Shown here: positions 26,001 to 37,149 of the stretch, piece after piece
Layout of the letters: each line of letters begins with the position of its first letter
How positions within the stretch are numbered: position 1 is the stretch's first letter
Assembly (NCBI GenBank): GCA_028551475.1
Contig: CM052361.1
Location: forward strand, 1,681,501-1,745,500
Origin: Casuarina equisetifolia
Lineage: Eukaryota > Streptophyta > Magnoliopsida > Fagales > Casuarinaceae
Direction: 5' to 3'
Length of the DNA stretch: 64,000 nucleotides
Made by a program: the position numbers and the translations under genes
Notes under the pieces: generated by a model
The model's database searches: none
What the model saw: only the letters and a program-made list of their open reading frames with translations
What the model was told of the DNA's origin: nothing

Positions 26001-26579
26001 AAGGATATATCTGAACGGCATGTCCTGCTTCTAGACCCCGTTCTTGCTACGGGTAACTTTTTCTTCTCCCATACAAAATCTAGCATCCTTCCCTTTCTTG
26101 GTTGCCGCCTGTAAAATTTTTCATCATCCTTGTTTTCACTCCTTTTTCTTATATCATGGGAGATTTATGTGAGAGAAGGGAAGGGAAGATCTTGTCAATA
26201 TTAAAAAGAGAAATGGATGGCATAAGAGTTCAAGGTTAACGTATCCAATCTTGCTGCTTTTCCAGGGAATTCTGCTAACCATGCGATTGAACTCCTCATA
26301 CAGAAAGGAGTTCCAGAAGCCCATATCATATTCCTAAACCTCATCTCTGTAAGTCACTTCTTTTCCTTGATGGGCTAATACATTTACCCCGAATGCCTTC
26401 ATACACTAACCATTGTGTTTTCTCAACTTCAGGCTCCTGAAGGGATCCATTGTGTTTGCAAAAGGTTCCCCTCCTTGAAAATCGTCACCTCCGAGATCGA
26501 TGTTTCACTGAACGAAGAATTCCGTGTCATACCGGGTATGGGTGAGTTTGGTGATCGGTACTTCGGCACCGATGACTGA
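20044..26579 (+). CDS. UKL: Uridine kinase-like protein (uridine/cytidine kinase + UPRT-like domain)
   Basis: Fourteen exons: 20044-20245, 20623-20714, 20807-20876, 21007-21125, 21361-21457, 22874-22953, 23330-23524, 24327-24410, 24515-24575, 25449-25509, 25765-25858, 25980-26052, 26266-26348, 26433-26579; 485 residues, the length of Arabidopsis UKL1/UKL2. The N-terminal kinase half has a P-loop GGTASGKTT at 71-79, then [11 protein letters not shown] and [12 protein letters not shown]; it phosphorylates uridine/cytidine in pyrimidine salvage. The C-terminal half is phosphoribosyltransferase-like, with [20 protein letters not shown] and the PRPP-loop-like [13 protein letters not shown] at 401-413, ending [12 protein letters not shown]. 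In plants the kinase half is the better supported activity; UPRT activity of these fusions is disputed. The Ser/Pro/Ala-rich first 60 residues could be a weak transit peptide. The start follows from homologous length. It matches At3g27190 by position. Confidence 0.93.
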
Positions 26580-27450
26580 TCGGCAACAGTCATTGCGTGG
26601 CGATCAAGAGCTGCGCTGCCACAGAACAGGCGTATGCCTTGAGTAAGAATACACTTCACAAATACAAGCCCGAGGAACAGCATATGCCTCGTCTTCGTAT
26701 GAATTTGCTGTTCATGAATGGAAGACAGAAGATCAGCATACGCATTTTATATGAATTTGACAGCAGCCAGCTCGCTGCTATTTTTCATGTGTTTCTGTTG
26801 AAATTATTTTAGTAAACTCTTCAGCAGAGCATGGTCGGGTGATTTCCAGTTTACTTTCAACTGCTGCATGTTAGGGGTGTATCTGGGAATATAGATAACA
26901 AACGTTTCTCTCATGCAATCAAATGTGGAGATTATTATCTGCCTGATCACTGTAGGTGAATGCTACGTAATAATAAAATAAAAAGACAAACTCCAAACCA
27001 AAGCCTAAGTCATTCCCTAGAGTTTGTATTAACAACCTCTTCTAAATCGTTAATACAATATTAGAGTTTTATGAATAATTTTTCTTAAAAAAAATTTATC
27101 ATGCTCAACAGGATGTCTCATTTGCCAGAATTCTCTTTTACCTAAAAGAAAATTTGTGATATATGAATTAGATATAGAATTCTTTGAGTAATATTATTCA
27201 CAAAGTCTTCTAGGTCTTGTAATGATAAACATTAGAATGTTTATATTATTTTTATTCTATTAAAATTATTCTTATCATTACAAATATACTTTATATACGA
27301 GATCTGCGTTTGCCGCACATTTTATATATAAGCCTCTCGGCTTCCTTCCAAAAGCGTCATTTCACACTCCGGTTTTATGGGGGCGAGGTCGAATTTGGAT
27401 TTTGACTGGTAATCGAAATCGCCATTACCTGCAGCGGTTTTAGAAAAAAG
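26580..27450. other. 3' flank and intergenic DNA before the methyltransferase
   Basis: About 26580-26960 is probably 3' UTR of the uridine kinase-like gene, followed by an AT-rich spacer. The strand becomes GC-richer from about 27300, where promoter and 5' UTR of the methyltransferase should lie. No other gene seen. Confidence 0.5.
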
Positions 27451-27563
27451 AGACATTGGAATCTCGACGAAATCGTTTGAGATATTTATCTGCGTTTCTA
27501 CGATTAAATCCATTCCCGCCACACTTTGAGCTGCCGCAAGCTCCGGACACCCCGGGTCGTACA

Positions 27564-30500
27564 ATGCCGCTGTGCTTCCTCTCCACTCTCCCTCCCTCTC
27601 CTCTTATCACCTGCCGCGTGTCCCCCGGCGCACTTCGCTCCCGCCTTGCCGTTCCGTCACCACCGCCACTTTCGCTGCCTCCAAAACCTGAGCTAACCCC
27701 TCTCCCCTCACTAACCTGCGCCCTCGAGTGTCCTCACTTCCAATCGTAAGCATCCCCTCCTTTTTCCTCCTACTGCCGATTAATTCTTTCTTCTTTTTTG
27801 AATTTTTTGAATTTAAGTTCTTGAACGTTCAGGTGCTCCGGGTGTACTCAGGAGCTGAATCTCCACCGCCCGACCATCCTCGACGAGGCCACTGAATTTT
27901 TCAAGAGAGTCGGGGTCTCGGACTTCACGTTTGAAAGCGGTAAACTGGTACTACCCGACAGTTCCTCGCCTGTTTTTTCAAACACTTGTGCAACATTACG
28001 TAGTTCATCTTGAATTCTCAATACGTTGTGTTTTTGCCTGCAGGGGGGATGGCGGTGCCGCGCAAAACTGGCGGTTCGAGGCTCGACGGAAAGCCCTCTC
28101 ATTGGGCTCTACCAAGAGGGTACTCATAATGTGGTGGACATTCCTCACTGTAAAGGTATTAATAGTTTGAAATTTCTATCAGATAGTTCTTCGTTTGAGT
28201 TCTTGTCGCTGACGGCTAATCTTGTTTGTGCAGCTCACCATCCTAATATCAATGCCGCCGTGGAACTCCTTAGAGAAGGTCGCAAAATTTGTCACAAATT
28301 TGCGTGCTTGTCTTGTTGAATTCCGTTGAAACGTACTAAAATTTCTTTGGGATGATAATTTCAGGTATTACTGAGATAAATGTTGAACCGTTTGATGAGG
28401 ATCAGGGGACTGGTGATTTGCGATATGTCCAGGTGACAGGATCCTAACAATAAGCACACTGTGCGCTATGGTTGTAGCTTTGTAAATGTTTGAAATTTGA
28501 TTGATGGAGGGTGTTGCAGATGGCTGTGACAACTTACAACACATCCCTTCCAGCCTCTGAAAGATATCGAAATGGTGGTTAGCTGAATTCATTGTAAAAC
28601 TAGATTGTTGTTTTGAACTTTCTGCGGTGAGCAATTTGTGTTTTAAGTTAATGAGTGTATAATGGTTCCAGGTAGAGTGCAAGTTGCTCTTGTTTGGAAT
28701 TCAAGGAGCGAGAATTCCCCCAATTCTGATAAACTTAACGCCTTGGCCAATGTGAGCTTGCTGCCTCCTTTTCTTTTTCTTTGTTTCTTATGACTTTATT
28801 GGATTAATTGTAACTCTTCACCCCATACTGCGGTTCATTTGCAATATCCCGCATAGCCACACATCTTTGTTATGAACGCCTGACTTCAAGATTAATTTGC
28901 AATGTCCCCACAGAATCCAAATAGACATCAAAATTAACAGACTAGCTGAGTGGAATGGAGAATACTGCAAGTTAAGGTTCATCAACATTTTCTGGTAATC
29001 AGTTCATTTTGACAGTAATTTGGATGGTGGGATAGACATTGCAAATTAATCTCCAATTTTGGTAACGATTGCAAAAGCTTTTTGTGTAGGGAAAATCGAC
29101 ATAACCCTATGGTTTAGGGTGGATATTTGAACGTGACCTGATTTTATTTCTATAAATGGTGCAGTTTTTGTGGAGAAATGGTGGCCCAAAGAGCAAATTC
29201 CCTTTAATTCATTCTGTGTGGGCTAACTTTCAGACATCAACAAGTAATGTGAGTTACAAATTCTTTCTGAAGAAAAAGTACTGTATGTATAGAAGGAAAG
29301 CAGTTGTCCATTCCATGTGCTTAGTTTATGCTGTTTCACACTGTCAAACACAATCAACATTGACACTTGATATTTGTATAAAATCCTATGAAAGGATAAG
29401 AAAAAAGATTGAAAGCAGAAAAAGGATCAAATATAGTGTACTACCTCAGATCATCTGGAGTGGTTGCTCTTTCCTTTATGATTATGTCTAGTGTAAGTCA
29501 AAGCAGTTTGTGCAGAATATAAGTGAAATTGTAAGATCTGCTTGCTGAACTGTACCATTTACTAAACTGTCGTATATACATGTACTTGCACGTGCAACAT
29601 TTGTAGTTGCATAAGCACTATTGTTTGCCTTGCTTATGAACTATTGCATTCCTTCAAAACAGCTAAATATATGGAAGTGCAACGGATGGTGCAGGTAATT
29701 TTTGGAAATAGATGGAGACATCTTCTTGGAGAGAGAGAGTTCTGGGAGCGTGTTGGTGGAATTGATATATCCTTGGCTCCATCAAGTTTTGGCCAGGCAA
29801 ACACACAGGTAGATGATATTTTCAATCAAGAAACTTCTCTTCTTGTTTGATCGTGCATGGATATATTTTGTCCGTAGATAGCTTTTTCTTGAACGAGAAT
29901 GAACTAGGAATTAAAACTGCATCAACGCCTTGAGAAGAGATACTTTGTGTTACATTCAGAACTTGTTATGGTATATGGGCTAGAAACGGTAAAAAATAGC
30001 AGCACTGGGACTTAGATCCTGGCCCAAGTCTGTAGGTCCCTTTATGATTTATTGAATCTTGCGAGTCTAGATTTAGTTTCTACTCTTTTGTTCTTTGGGG
30101 AAGGGGGAAAAGAGGTAAGAATTGTATAAAATGACTCAAAACAAGCAATAGTACTAGGGCATTTTACCAACAAGCTGGGAATTGATTTATCCAAAGTTGA
30201 TGTCCCAGAAGTTAACAGGTAGGGGCACTAATTTTGTTGGGAATATGTTTAGGCTGGCTCAAATCCGAGCTAAGCCCCAGTAATTTGCCTATCTTCCATG
30301 AAATGATAGAACCGAGTTTCTGTTCCACACAAATGCCAGATTAGATTCCTTTTTTATTTTAAGCACGCCCCAGGTGCGTTGTTGGGGGGGGGGGGGGGGG
30401 GTAGGTGTTGGTTGTTTGTGGGGGTTAAACAAGGATAGGTTTTTGACAAGTTAAAGAATGTATCATCAAATCTGAAGCCAGTCAGAACATAAAAAATCCC

Positions 30501-32655
30501 CACACAACCTCAAGGGTAATACACTGAACTGTCAGGGCCTAAGTATGTCTTTCATGGTACCTAATGATTTCTGAAGCCAAATTTTTCATGAAGGTCATTA
30601 CATGTAAGTTGAACCCTATACATGATTTCATGAAGAACAACAGACTTATTCATTGTATCTTCAAAAGTCTCTGTGGTCCTCTCGCTCCAGATTTCATAAA
30701 CCTGAGCTGCAACTATAAGGTTGCAAGCTGTGCCGATGAGGAACTGACCTTTGAAATTCAAATACATCCAAGAATTGTATTCAAATACGTTATTTTTTCT
30801 TAGCTTCTGCTATCCTAAGGGAGATTACACTTTTCACCAGGTGAATATGAAATGATTCTGTTTGCAGTTTTTAGACTACCAAAAGTTGCAAATTTGTGAT
30901 CCATGTTTAATTTTATCTTATGTTGACACAAGTAATAATAGTATTTGGTCAAATGATAATTCTTTTCAGGCTTTTGACATCCTGCTCCGGAAGTTGCAAA
31001 AGTATGTTCCTTTTGGTGCATCTGTAGCTGATTTGTATGCAGGAGCTGGTGTAATCGGATTATCATTAGCTGCCACCAGAAAATGCAGGCAAGAACTACC
31101 ATACTTTAAGAACTCTGCGTCCCACAGACTTGCTTTTTATGTTCAGAAATTGTTCATTGTCCCTATTTTATTCAGGTCTGTTAGATGCATTGAGGTTAAC
31201 AAAGAATCAAAGTTATCCTTTGAGAAGACAGCTGACCGCCTGCCAAAACCAGTAGAGAGCAATATCAATTGGCATCAAGCAGATGCTTCAAAGGTTGATG
31301 TTGAACCCTTTTAAATATAGAATCTTTTTATCTTATATTTCTGGTATTTTAGTTCAAAATCTTGTATTACGTGGAGTTCTCGCTGTAGTTCCACATTGGT
31401 ATAACATTTATGACAGTAATGATTCTGTTAACATGAAACTCTTATACGTTTTATAAAAGTACCAGACATTAGGGCTTCCAATTATGGCAGCCCAAGTATT
31501 TATCCCATAGTTTGGCTGTGGAATGTTTCAGGACTAATGCTCTTGCTGTACTTACAACTCAACAGGAACCTCTTTCTTGGCTAGTGGGATCTAATGTCGT
31601 TGTAGTTGATCCTCCTAGAAAGGGACTCGACCCATCGCTTATTAAGGCATTGCAGGATATACCAACAATTGAGCATAAGGCCAAGTCATCAATTGGAAGG
31701 TTTGGACACTTCGTAGTTCCCTAGATATTTAAATCTGGGATCCCATATAGGGTTACTATCAAGACTGCTAATATCAGAGTACTTGGCAAGTTAGCTTACG
31801 CATTTTAATTGTCAATTCCAGTCCTCTCTCAAGAGCCAAAGATGAAAAGAGACCATGGATTTTACGTGCAAGGGAACCTTTAGCGGAGATTGGCAGCAAA
31901 ATGACTTCAGAGGACCGTGAAGCAGTGCCTGAAACCCTTATTTATATAAGTTGTGGGTGGGAAAGCTTTAAAGAGGTACCTCTTCAATTTAAATATTTGC
32001 TGAAAAATGCTGTGGTAACAGATTAGTTTTAGTTGATGATACTATCAGGCTGTTTTAATGTCTGCCTTGATTATTCTCAAATTTAGAATGTGGACTAGCT
32101 TCATAGCTAATTATGCAGTAATTGTCATGCAGGATTGCAAGTCATTGTTGTCGAGTAAGACATGGCATTTGGAAAAAGCTCATGGTTATAATTTCTTTCC
32201 TGGCACCCAGAGGTATTGATCGCTTTCTTCTCTATTCATCTCTATTCATCTCTATTCATCTCTATTCCTTTCCCACTTCTATTGTATTAGTGTTCTTTAT
32301 CTGAGTACATCATCCTGAATGTAAATTTGATGTTGCTTTAGTTTTAAGTCATGTTGCGATCATCAGGCTTTTTATGAATGTAGGACTCAAATCTATATTT
32401 CTATGACTATCAGTAAGCTAACTAAGAATTTCGAAGGACTCTTTTTTTCATGTCGATTTATCTTTAATAAAAGAATAGTGACTGTATTGCCACTGTAAAG
32501 GGTTATCCATATTCTTTTGTCAAATTGTCCATAACAGTTGATTTTTCACTGTTTGCAGCATTGAGGTATTGGCCGTCTTCAAGAGAGGTGGAGGAGGTGC
32601 AAGTGGAGGCCTCAAGAAAAAGAAATCCGGAAAGAAAAAGAAGAAAGGCACGTAG
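27564..32655 (+). CDS. TrmA/RumA-type SAM-dependent uridine-5 RNA methyltransferase, probably organellar
   Basis: Fifteen exons: 27564-27745, 27833-27947, 28044-28155, 28234-28278, 28365-28432, 28520-28574, 28672-28751, 29165-29248, 29695-29808, 30970-31088, 31176-31293, 31566-31699, 31822-31975, 32133-32212, 32559-32655; 518 residues, all in frame. Four cysteines fit the 4Fe-4S site of this family: C56-x5-C62-x2-C65 and C135 (IPHCKAHHP). The SAM site is DLYAGAGVIG at 306-315; VVDPPRKG at 378-384 is motif IV; Cys453 in YISCGW is the likely catalytic Cys. It should methylate C5 of uridine in rRNA or tRNA. The Pro/Ser/Leu-rich, acid-poor first 50 residues look like a plastid or mitochondrial transit peptide. 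The tail is unusually Lys/Gly-rich (LKKKKSGKKKKKGT). Intron 10 is GC-AG. It corresponds to At3g27180. The target base is not known from sequence. Confidence 0.9.
30384..30401. repeat. G18 homopolymer in intron 9 of the methyltransferase
   Basis: Eighteen consecutive G on the coding strand inside a 1.16-kb intron; the transcribed RNA would contain a long G tract. Confidence 0.95.
31089..31175 (+). other. GC-AG intron without in-frame stop (intron 10 of the methyltransferase)
   Basis: The exon ends AAATGCAG and the intron starts GCAAGA, the standard plant GC-donor form; it ends TTATTCAG. Its length, 87 bases, is a multiple of three and it has no stop in the host frame. Retention would insert 29 residues after the SAM-binding motif. 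Removing it gives RKCRSVRCIEVNKE, which reads like the family, so splicing is the expected main outcome. Confidence 0.8.
32223..32270. repeat. 10-bp tandem repeat in intron 14 of the methyltransferase
   Basis: About four copies of TCTCTATTCA in a row immediately after the exon 14 donor. Simple repeat; a slight risk to donor recognition but no evidence of that. Confidence 0.85.
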
Positions 32656-33062
32656 AGAGCACTGAACTATGGGCTTAGCATGATGTTTTGTTAATCTCCA
32701 ATTAAGAGTATGAGGGAGCTGCATTTTTGAAGAATACAGAAGATGCAGTATATGACGTCGGTAAAATGTATATAAGAGAAACAAGATGAATAGAGTATGA
32801 GAAACGTCTGAATCAGAGAGCAATATTCGCAGTCCATTCCTCTCTTTTTGTATCGAAAAGGATTTTCTGTTCCTCTTTAAATGAATTTTTGTATAAAAAG
32901 AACTCGTTACAATGAAATGCAATTTGATATGATTGCAGTATCTCCTCAATCAACTTTAGAATTTGCTGAAAGAATCATAAATTGTGGAAATAATCAGAAG
33001 GAATACAGGCAAAGATGTTGCCTCAAGAAAGCTGCTAATACCATATGATGATTATGAATGAC

Positions 33063-36000
33063 TCAGTTCTGCTTTTCTCTGCTCTTGCCTGCCAAATGTG
33101 GAAAGGTAGTCAAAATGTTGTAGGGCATTAGGTCCTGCCTGGTCAAAATCCCAACCACTGGAGGCACCTGAAATGGAACAGAAAATCAGTAAGTATTTTA
33201 TCTCTTTGTTGAAAACAGGTTGTACCTAGAATTTCTTAATCTAAAGTTCGACATCTTAATTTGACATCTTAGATTTGGTTACTCTTCCATTGGGATCCAA
33301 GTTTTAACAAAAGAGTGAATAACATATGGCTTAAAATAACTCACCCCGGCTGCTTCATACTTGGGCAGAACCAGCAAATGCCGGAGTGCCACCTGCCTGA
33401 AAAGCACCATGGCTTTTGCCGCCGACATGTTCTCCAACACAGTGTACGGTGTCGTATTGGCGAGAGGATGCAGATCAACATACATCTCCATTTCCGCAGC
33501 TGTGACAGCCACCTCCTCAATTGTCACTTTCCTCTCCGCCAATTCAATCCATGTGAATCTCTCTGTCACTTCCCAATCCACCGTTCTTCGTCTCTCTTTC
33601 AAGAACCACTTCTTCTTCAGTGCTTGAAGAAGATGAGCTCTCAGGATTACCCCATGAAGCTCAGTTGCTCTGTCTGCTGCTCCAATGGGCGGCACCACCT
33701 CGTCGTCAACCACAGGGAAACCGTTGTGGGTCGTGTTTCTCAGGACGTCCACTATCCGAGCCACCTTTTCCACTCCCTGGAGGATCACCACCGGCGGCTT
33801 GGCATCGACAAGCTCGCCGACGGTGAGGTTCCTCATCCATGGTTCCGGGTGTGCGTCCAAGAAAGGCAGGCCTTTTAAGTGCAGAATTATCTCGTAGATG
33901 CTGGGGTTAAAGCCGTCCCCAACAGTTTTAGCTATCAGGAGCACGATCATGGTTATCGGGAGCAACATCAGATTGTTGGTGAGTTCGAGGAAGATAACGC
34001 AGAGTGAAACCGTCATCCGCATCGATCCCGCCATTAGAGAGGCTGCACCAAGAACAGCAAACAGGCCATGGTCAATGTCGGTATACGACCCCATGACGAT
34101 CCCCAGCAGGCGGCCATAACCGGAGCCCATAAGGATGATCGGGAGGAAAAGTCCAGACGGCACGGCAATTCCAAAGGTGAACACTCCCAAGACGCAGTAC
34201 AGTGCAAAGAAGATCAGGAGGGAGGAGAATTGGTATTCTGTAGGAGTGTTTGTGGAGAAGATGTTTCGAACAGCATCATCGTTTGTGGTGAGGAGAAGAG
34301 TGGCTAAGTCATTGTAGTGACCACTCGGGCAATTGTATTGCTTGAAGTTGCCTGATCGTCCATTGGTGGGGCATTCAGACTCCGACAGGGAGGGATTACA
34401 GGGCCTGCATTTAACGAGAAAAGGGAGACCATATTGGCAGGCTGAGGTCAGGAGTGAGACGCTGAGACTCAGAAGAACCTTGTGAATTCGTCCTTTCCTG
34501 CAACAACATAAAACAACAAAATAGTGATCAAAAACTCCATGAAACGTCGCTATTACACTTAGTTTGTTTTGGTTCCTCTTGACATGCAGGTGTAGGTGAA
34601 CTTCTGGTTTGCATAGAATATCAAGATAAGATTTAAGTAATGTAAAACATGTATCATTTGTAACAAGATTTTTTAATTGATAAATGTTTGGACTCAATTA
34701 ATAGTCAATACTACTAAGAATCTCTATGTCCAAGATTTTAAACCAGGTGTGAGCGGGAGTGTGGTTTACAAATAAAAATAAAACAATTAAGATCTTTTAC
34801 TCTAAATGTGTATAAGATAAAGAGTCTCATATTGAAAGTTAAAATCTATACAATATTAACTTAAATATAAGAAATATCTCTCTAATTTAGTAGTTAGTTC
34901 TTAAGTTGAACTTAAAAATTTTCTAACATGATATTAGAATTTTTGTTGATTTTATTCAACCTTATGTCACTTTGAACTTAAGGCATTTAGTATGCAAAGG
35001 AGTGTGTACAAGATGAAAAACCCACACCAAAAGTTAAGATCCCTACAACAAAGTTCAAATGTGAAAAATATCTTTTTAACTTATAAGTTAATTTTTTAAC
35101 TTGACTTGTAATCTTCTTAACATAATATCATAACTCAGGTTAATTATGTCTTATCTCATATGACCTTGAACATAAGATACTCAGTATGCAAGAAAGTTCT
35201 TACATTGAATTTGAGATCCTTATGGTAAAGTTCAAATATGAAAAGTGTTTCTCAACTTATAAGCTGGTTTTTCGATTGGACTTGTTGGCATTCTAATACC
35301 TAAAGAGAAATAATATTACATTAAAACTTGAATTCTAAAATAATATAGGAAAACTGGCCGTAGAATAGAGTTGTTGATATATCTCCACCCCAGTTCGAGA
35401 CTATGCTCCACTGCAAACTGAGCAAAGTCAAGCCTGAATTTTGCTGTCCTATGCTGGGTTTGCTTTTTATTGAACAGAATAAATGTGGATATGATATGCT
35501 TCTAGAAATTGACTAGAACGAAGCTGGAAATGATGCTTACTGATTGATGAAACTATAAAGTCTGAGGACCTTGTGCAGAAAGTAGTTGTAAAGGCTTCCC
35601 AAAACGCCACCAATGACGCCAATCACAACAACAGGGAAGATATCCGTGATGCGATATTTTACAGTAACATCACTTACATCAAACATGACGAGCCCTCCAG
35701 TTCCGAACAGCCCACATTCGCCGGAGTTGCATATTTCTATGAATGCCCTGAGAACCACCGCCACAATAGCCGTGCTAAAGAATGTTCTCCAGAGCAGAGC
35801 ACTCCTCCACCATGTCGCCACCTCTTCAAGGGCAAAGAGGACACCTCCCACCGGAGCTCGGAAAGCTGCACAAACCCCTGAAGAAGCACCGCAGGTTATA
35901 AGATCACGGCGGTCCCTGTCGTTGTTGAAGTAGCGAAGCCAGGTCCATTTGAGTCTGTAATTGTCAGGCCCTCCTTGGCCTAACAAGGACGCAATGCAGG

Positions 36001-37026
36001 CGCCGATGTGAACCAAGGGCCCTTCTTTCCCAAGATCTAGTCCAGCAGAGACAGCTGCGATGCTGCCGATTATCTACACCAGTGAAAGGATTCAAGGTAT
36101 GTAACTGGATCCAATCCTGAAGAACTTTACTTCTAAGATTAGGACATCAAAACCCACAAGAATCCTTCCTCCCAAATCCATTTCTCTGTTTCAACATTCA
36201 ACTCATCATTAAAATTTGCAGGTTAAAGTGTGTGAAAACCAACGCACCTTGACAATCAATTGTGCAGCACCATACATGTTGGGAGTGTTAACTCCATTAA
36301 GATAAGCTTTGATTTCTGGTATCCCAGGCCCAGCTGCTGTTGGTGCAAAACAGACACATAAAACAGCAGCAACCAGAGTGAGAAGGAAATTAGCCGCTGT
36401 GAAATAGATGAATCCCATCAAATACCTGCGCCAAATTCAGAAAGGTATAGAATTACATGTCTATAAGTTTCAACATTGATGACAAAGCTGGGACTGTTCG
36501 AGAAAGGAATGGTGATCAGAAGGGATATAATCGAACCTTTCCTTCTGAATCAAGTCAACAATGAAAAGAAGCTTGTAGCCTGCAATGTTCTCAATGGCAA
36601 GATTGATGAAGGTGGCAATTAAACCGGTGAGAAGTCCGACAAGGGATGCCAGTGACCATTTCAAGAATATATACTGTAATACTTGAGCTTTGGATCTTCT
36701 TCTCCAGTCATGCTTGAACAGATCATTCTCATTGATCCTGCATCACAGCGACTTTCCAATTTCATCTCCATGAATGATAGAAAAAGAACTCGTTGCTAAG
36801 AACAAAGATGTGATAAGAGAAGATTGTCATACTCATAATCCAAGCTCTCTATATATGAAACTTTGGCTCCCACCATGGCTAGTGGATTGGAGGACATCGT
36901 TCGGCTTCTCCTCAGGAGTGGCTGGTTCAGTGAATTGCTTTCTGGGTCTATTTCTTCTTCACCTACTTCTCCATCCATGTCGTGGGCAGTCTCTGCTTCT
37001 GTGAATTGGCTGGACTTTTCCTCCAT
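33063..37026 (-). CDS. CLC-B: CLC-a/CLC-b-type vacuolar nitrate/proton exchanger, with an apparent +1 frameshift
   Basis: Six exons in transcript order: 37026-36833, 36737-36537, 36426-36248, 36073-35541, 34497-33345, 33167-33063. Summed length is 2365 bases, one too many; with one base fewer it would encode 787 residues, the CLC-a/b length. Conserved features: acidic N-terminus with DPESNSLNQPLLRRSRTMSS, LVGAKVSYIESLDYE, multiple membrane segments, TAAGPGIPEIKAYLNG whose Pro marks nitrate selectivity in CLC-a, GKEGPLVHIG (gating Glu), ALEEVATWW (proton Glu), and two C-terminal CBS domains ending GILTRQDLMPYNIL. In Arabidopsis such proteins load nitrate into the vacuole. Exon 3 has T4 (TATTTTGATG) where the frame needs T3. 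The start is 37026: an upstream in-frame TTG at 37113 lies too near the TATA. It matches At3g27170. Whether the shift is real or a sequencing error is open. Confidence 0.88.
34740..35310. repeat. Three diverged repeats of about 190 bp in CLC intron 4
   Basis: Three successive segments (starting near 34815, 35010 and 35190) share a block like TCTCATATTGAAAGTTAAGATCC, a GTTCAAATATGAAAAATATCTTT block, and an AACTTATAAGTTRRTTTTT block followed by CTTAACATAATATCA. Such sequence is common in plant genomes next to TGGTATCAGA-type primer sites, so these are probably old retroelement or TRIM-like remnants. No open frame or terminal repeats seen. Confidence 0.55.
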
Positions 37027-37138
37027 TGGAGCAGCACAAGTAAGAGCACAGAAGCTCAGAAGCTCAGAAGCTCCGAAGTTGTTGCTGCTTTTGTTGGTTC
37101 GAGATTGGAACAAAGAGAGCTACTCTTTCTGCTTTGGG

Positions 37139-37146
37139 AATATATA
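37139..37146 (-). promoter_or_regulatory. TATA box of the CLC gene
   Basis: Read on the minus strand it is TATATATT, 113 bases before the start codon at 37026. This predicts a transcript start near 37110 and argues against translation from the upstream in-frame TTG at 37113. Confidence 0.5.
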
Positions 37147-37149
37147 ATG

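Noticed and set aside
27456..27563. Upstream extension of the methyltransferase frame
   Set aside because: The extension begins with TTG, not ATG; 27564 is the first in-frame ATG and gives a transit-peptide-like start.
27939..27947. Donor at 27940 (GC G|GTAAAC) for methyltransferase exon 2
   Set aside because: It leaves exon 3 out of frame; the donor at 27948 (CTG|GTACTA) gives FESGKLGGWRCRAK, which matches the family.
33315..33878. 187-codon plus-strand frame
   Set aside because: It is the antisense shadow of the CLC CBS-domain exon; the minus strand encodes the conserved protein.
37027..37113. Longer N-terminus for the CLC protein
   Set aside because: The upstream start would be TTG and lies about at the predicted transcription start; 37026 is the first ATG and fits CLC-a/b N-termini.
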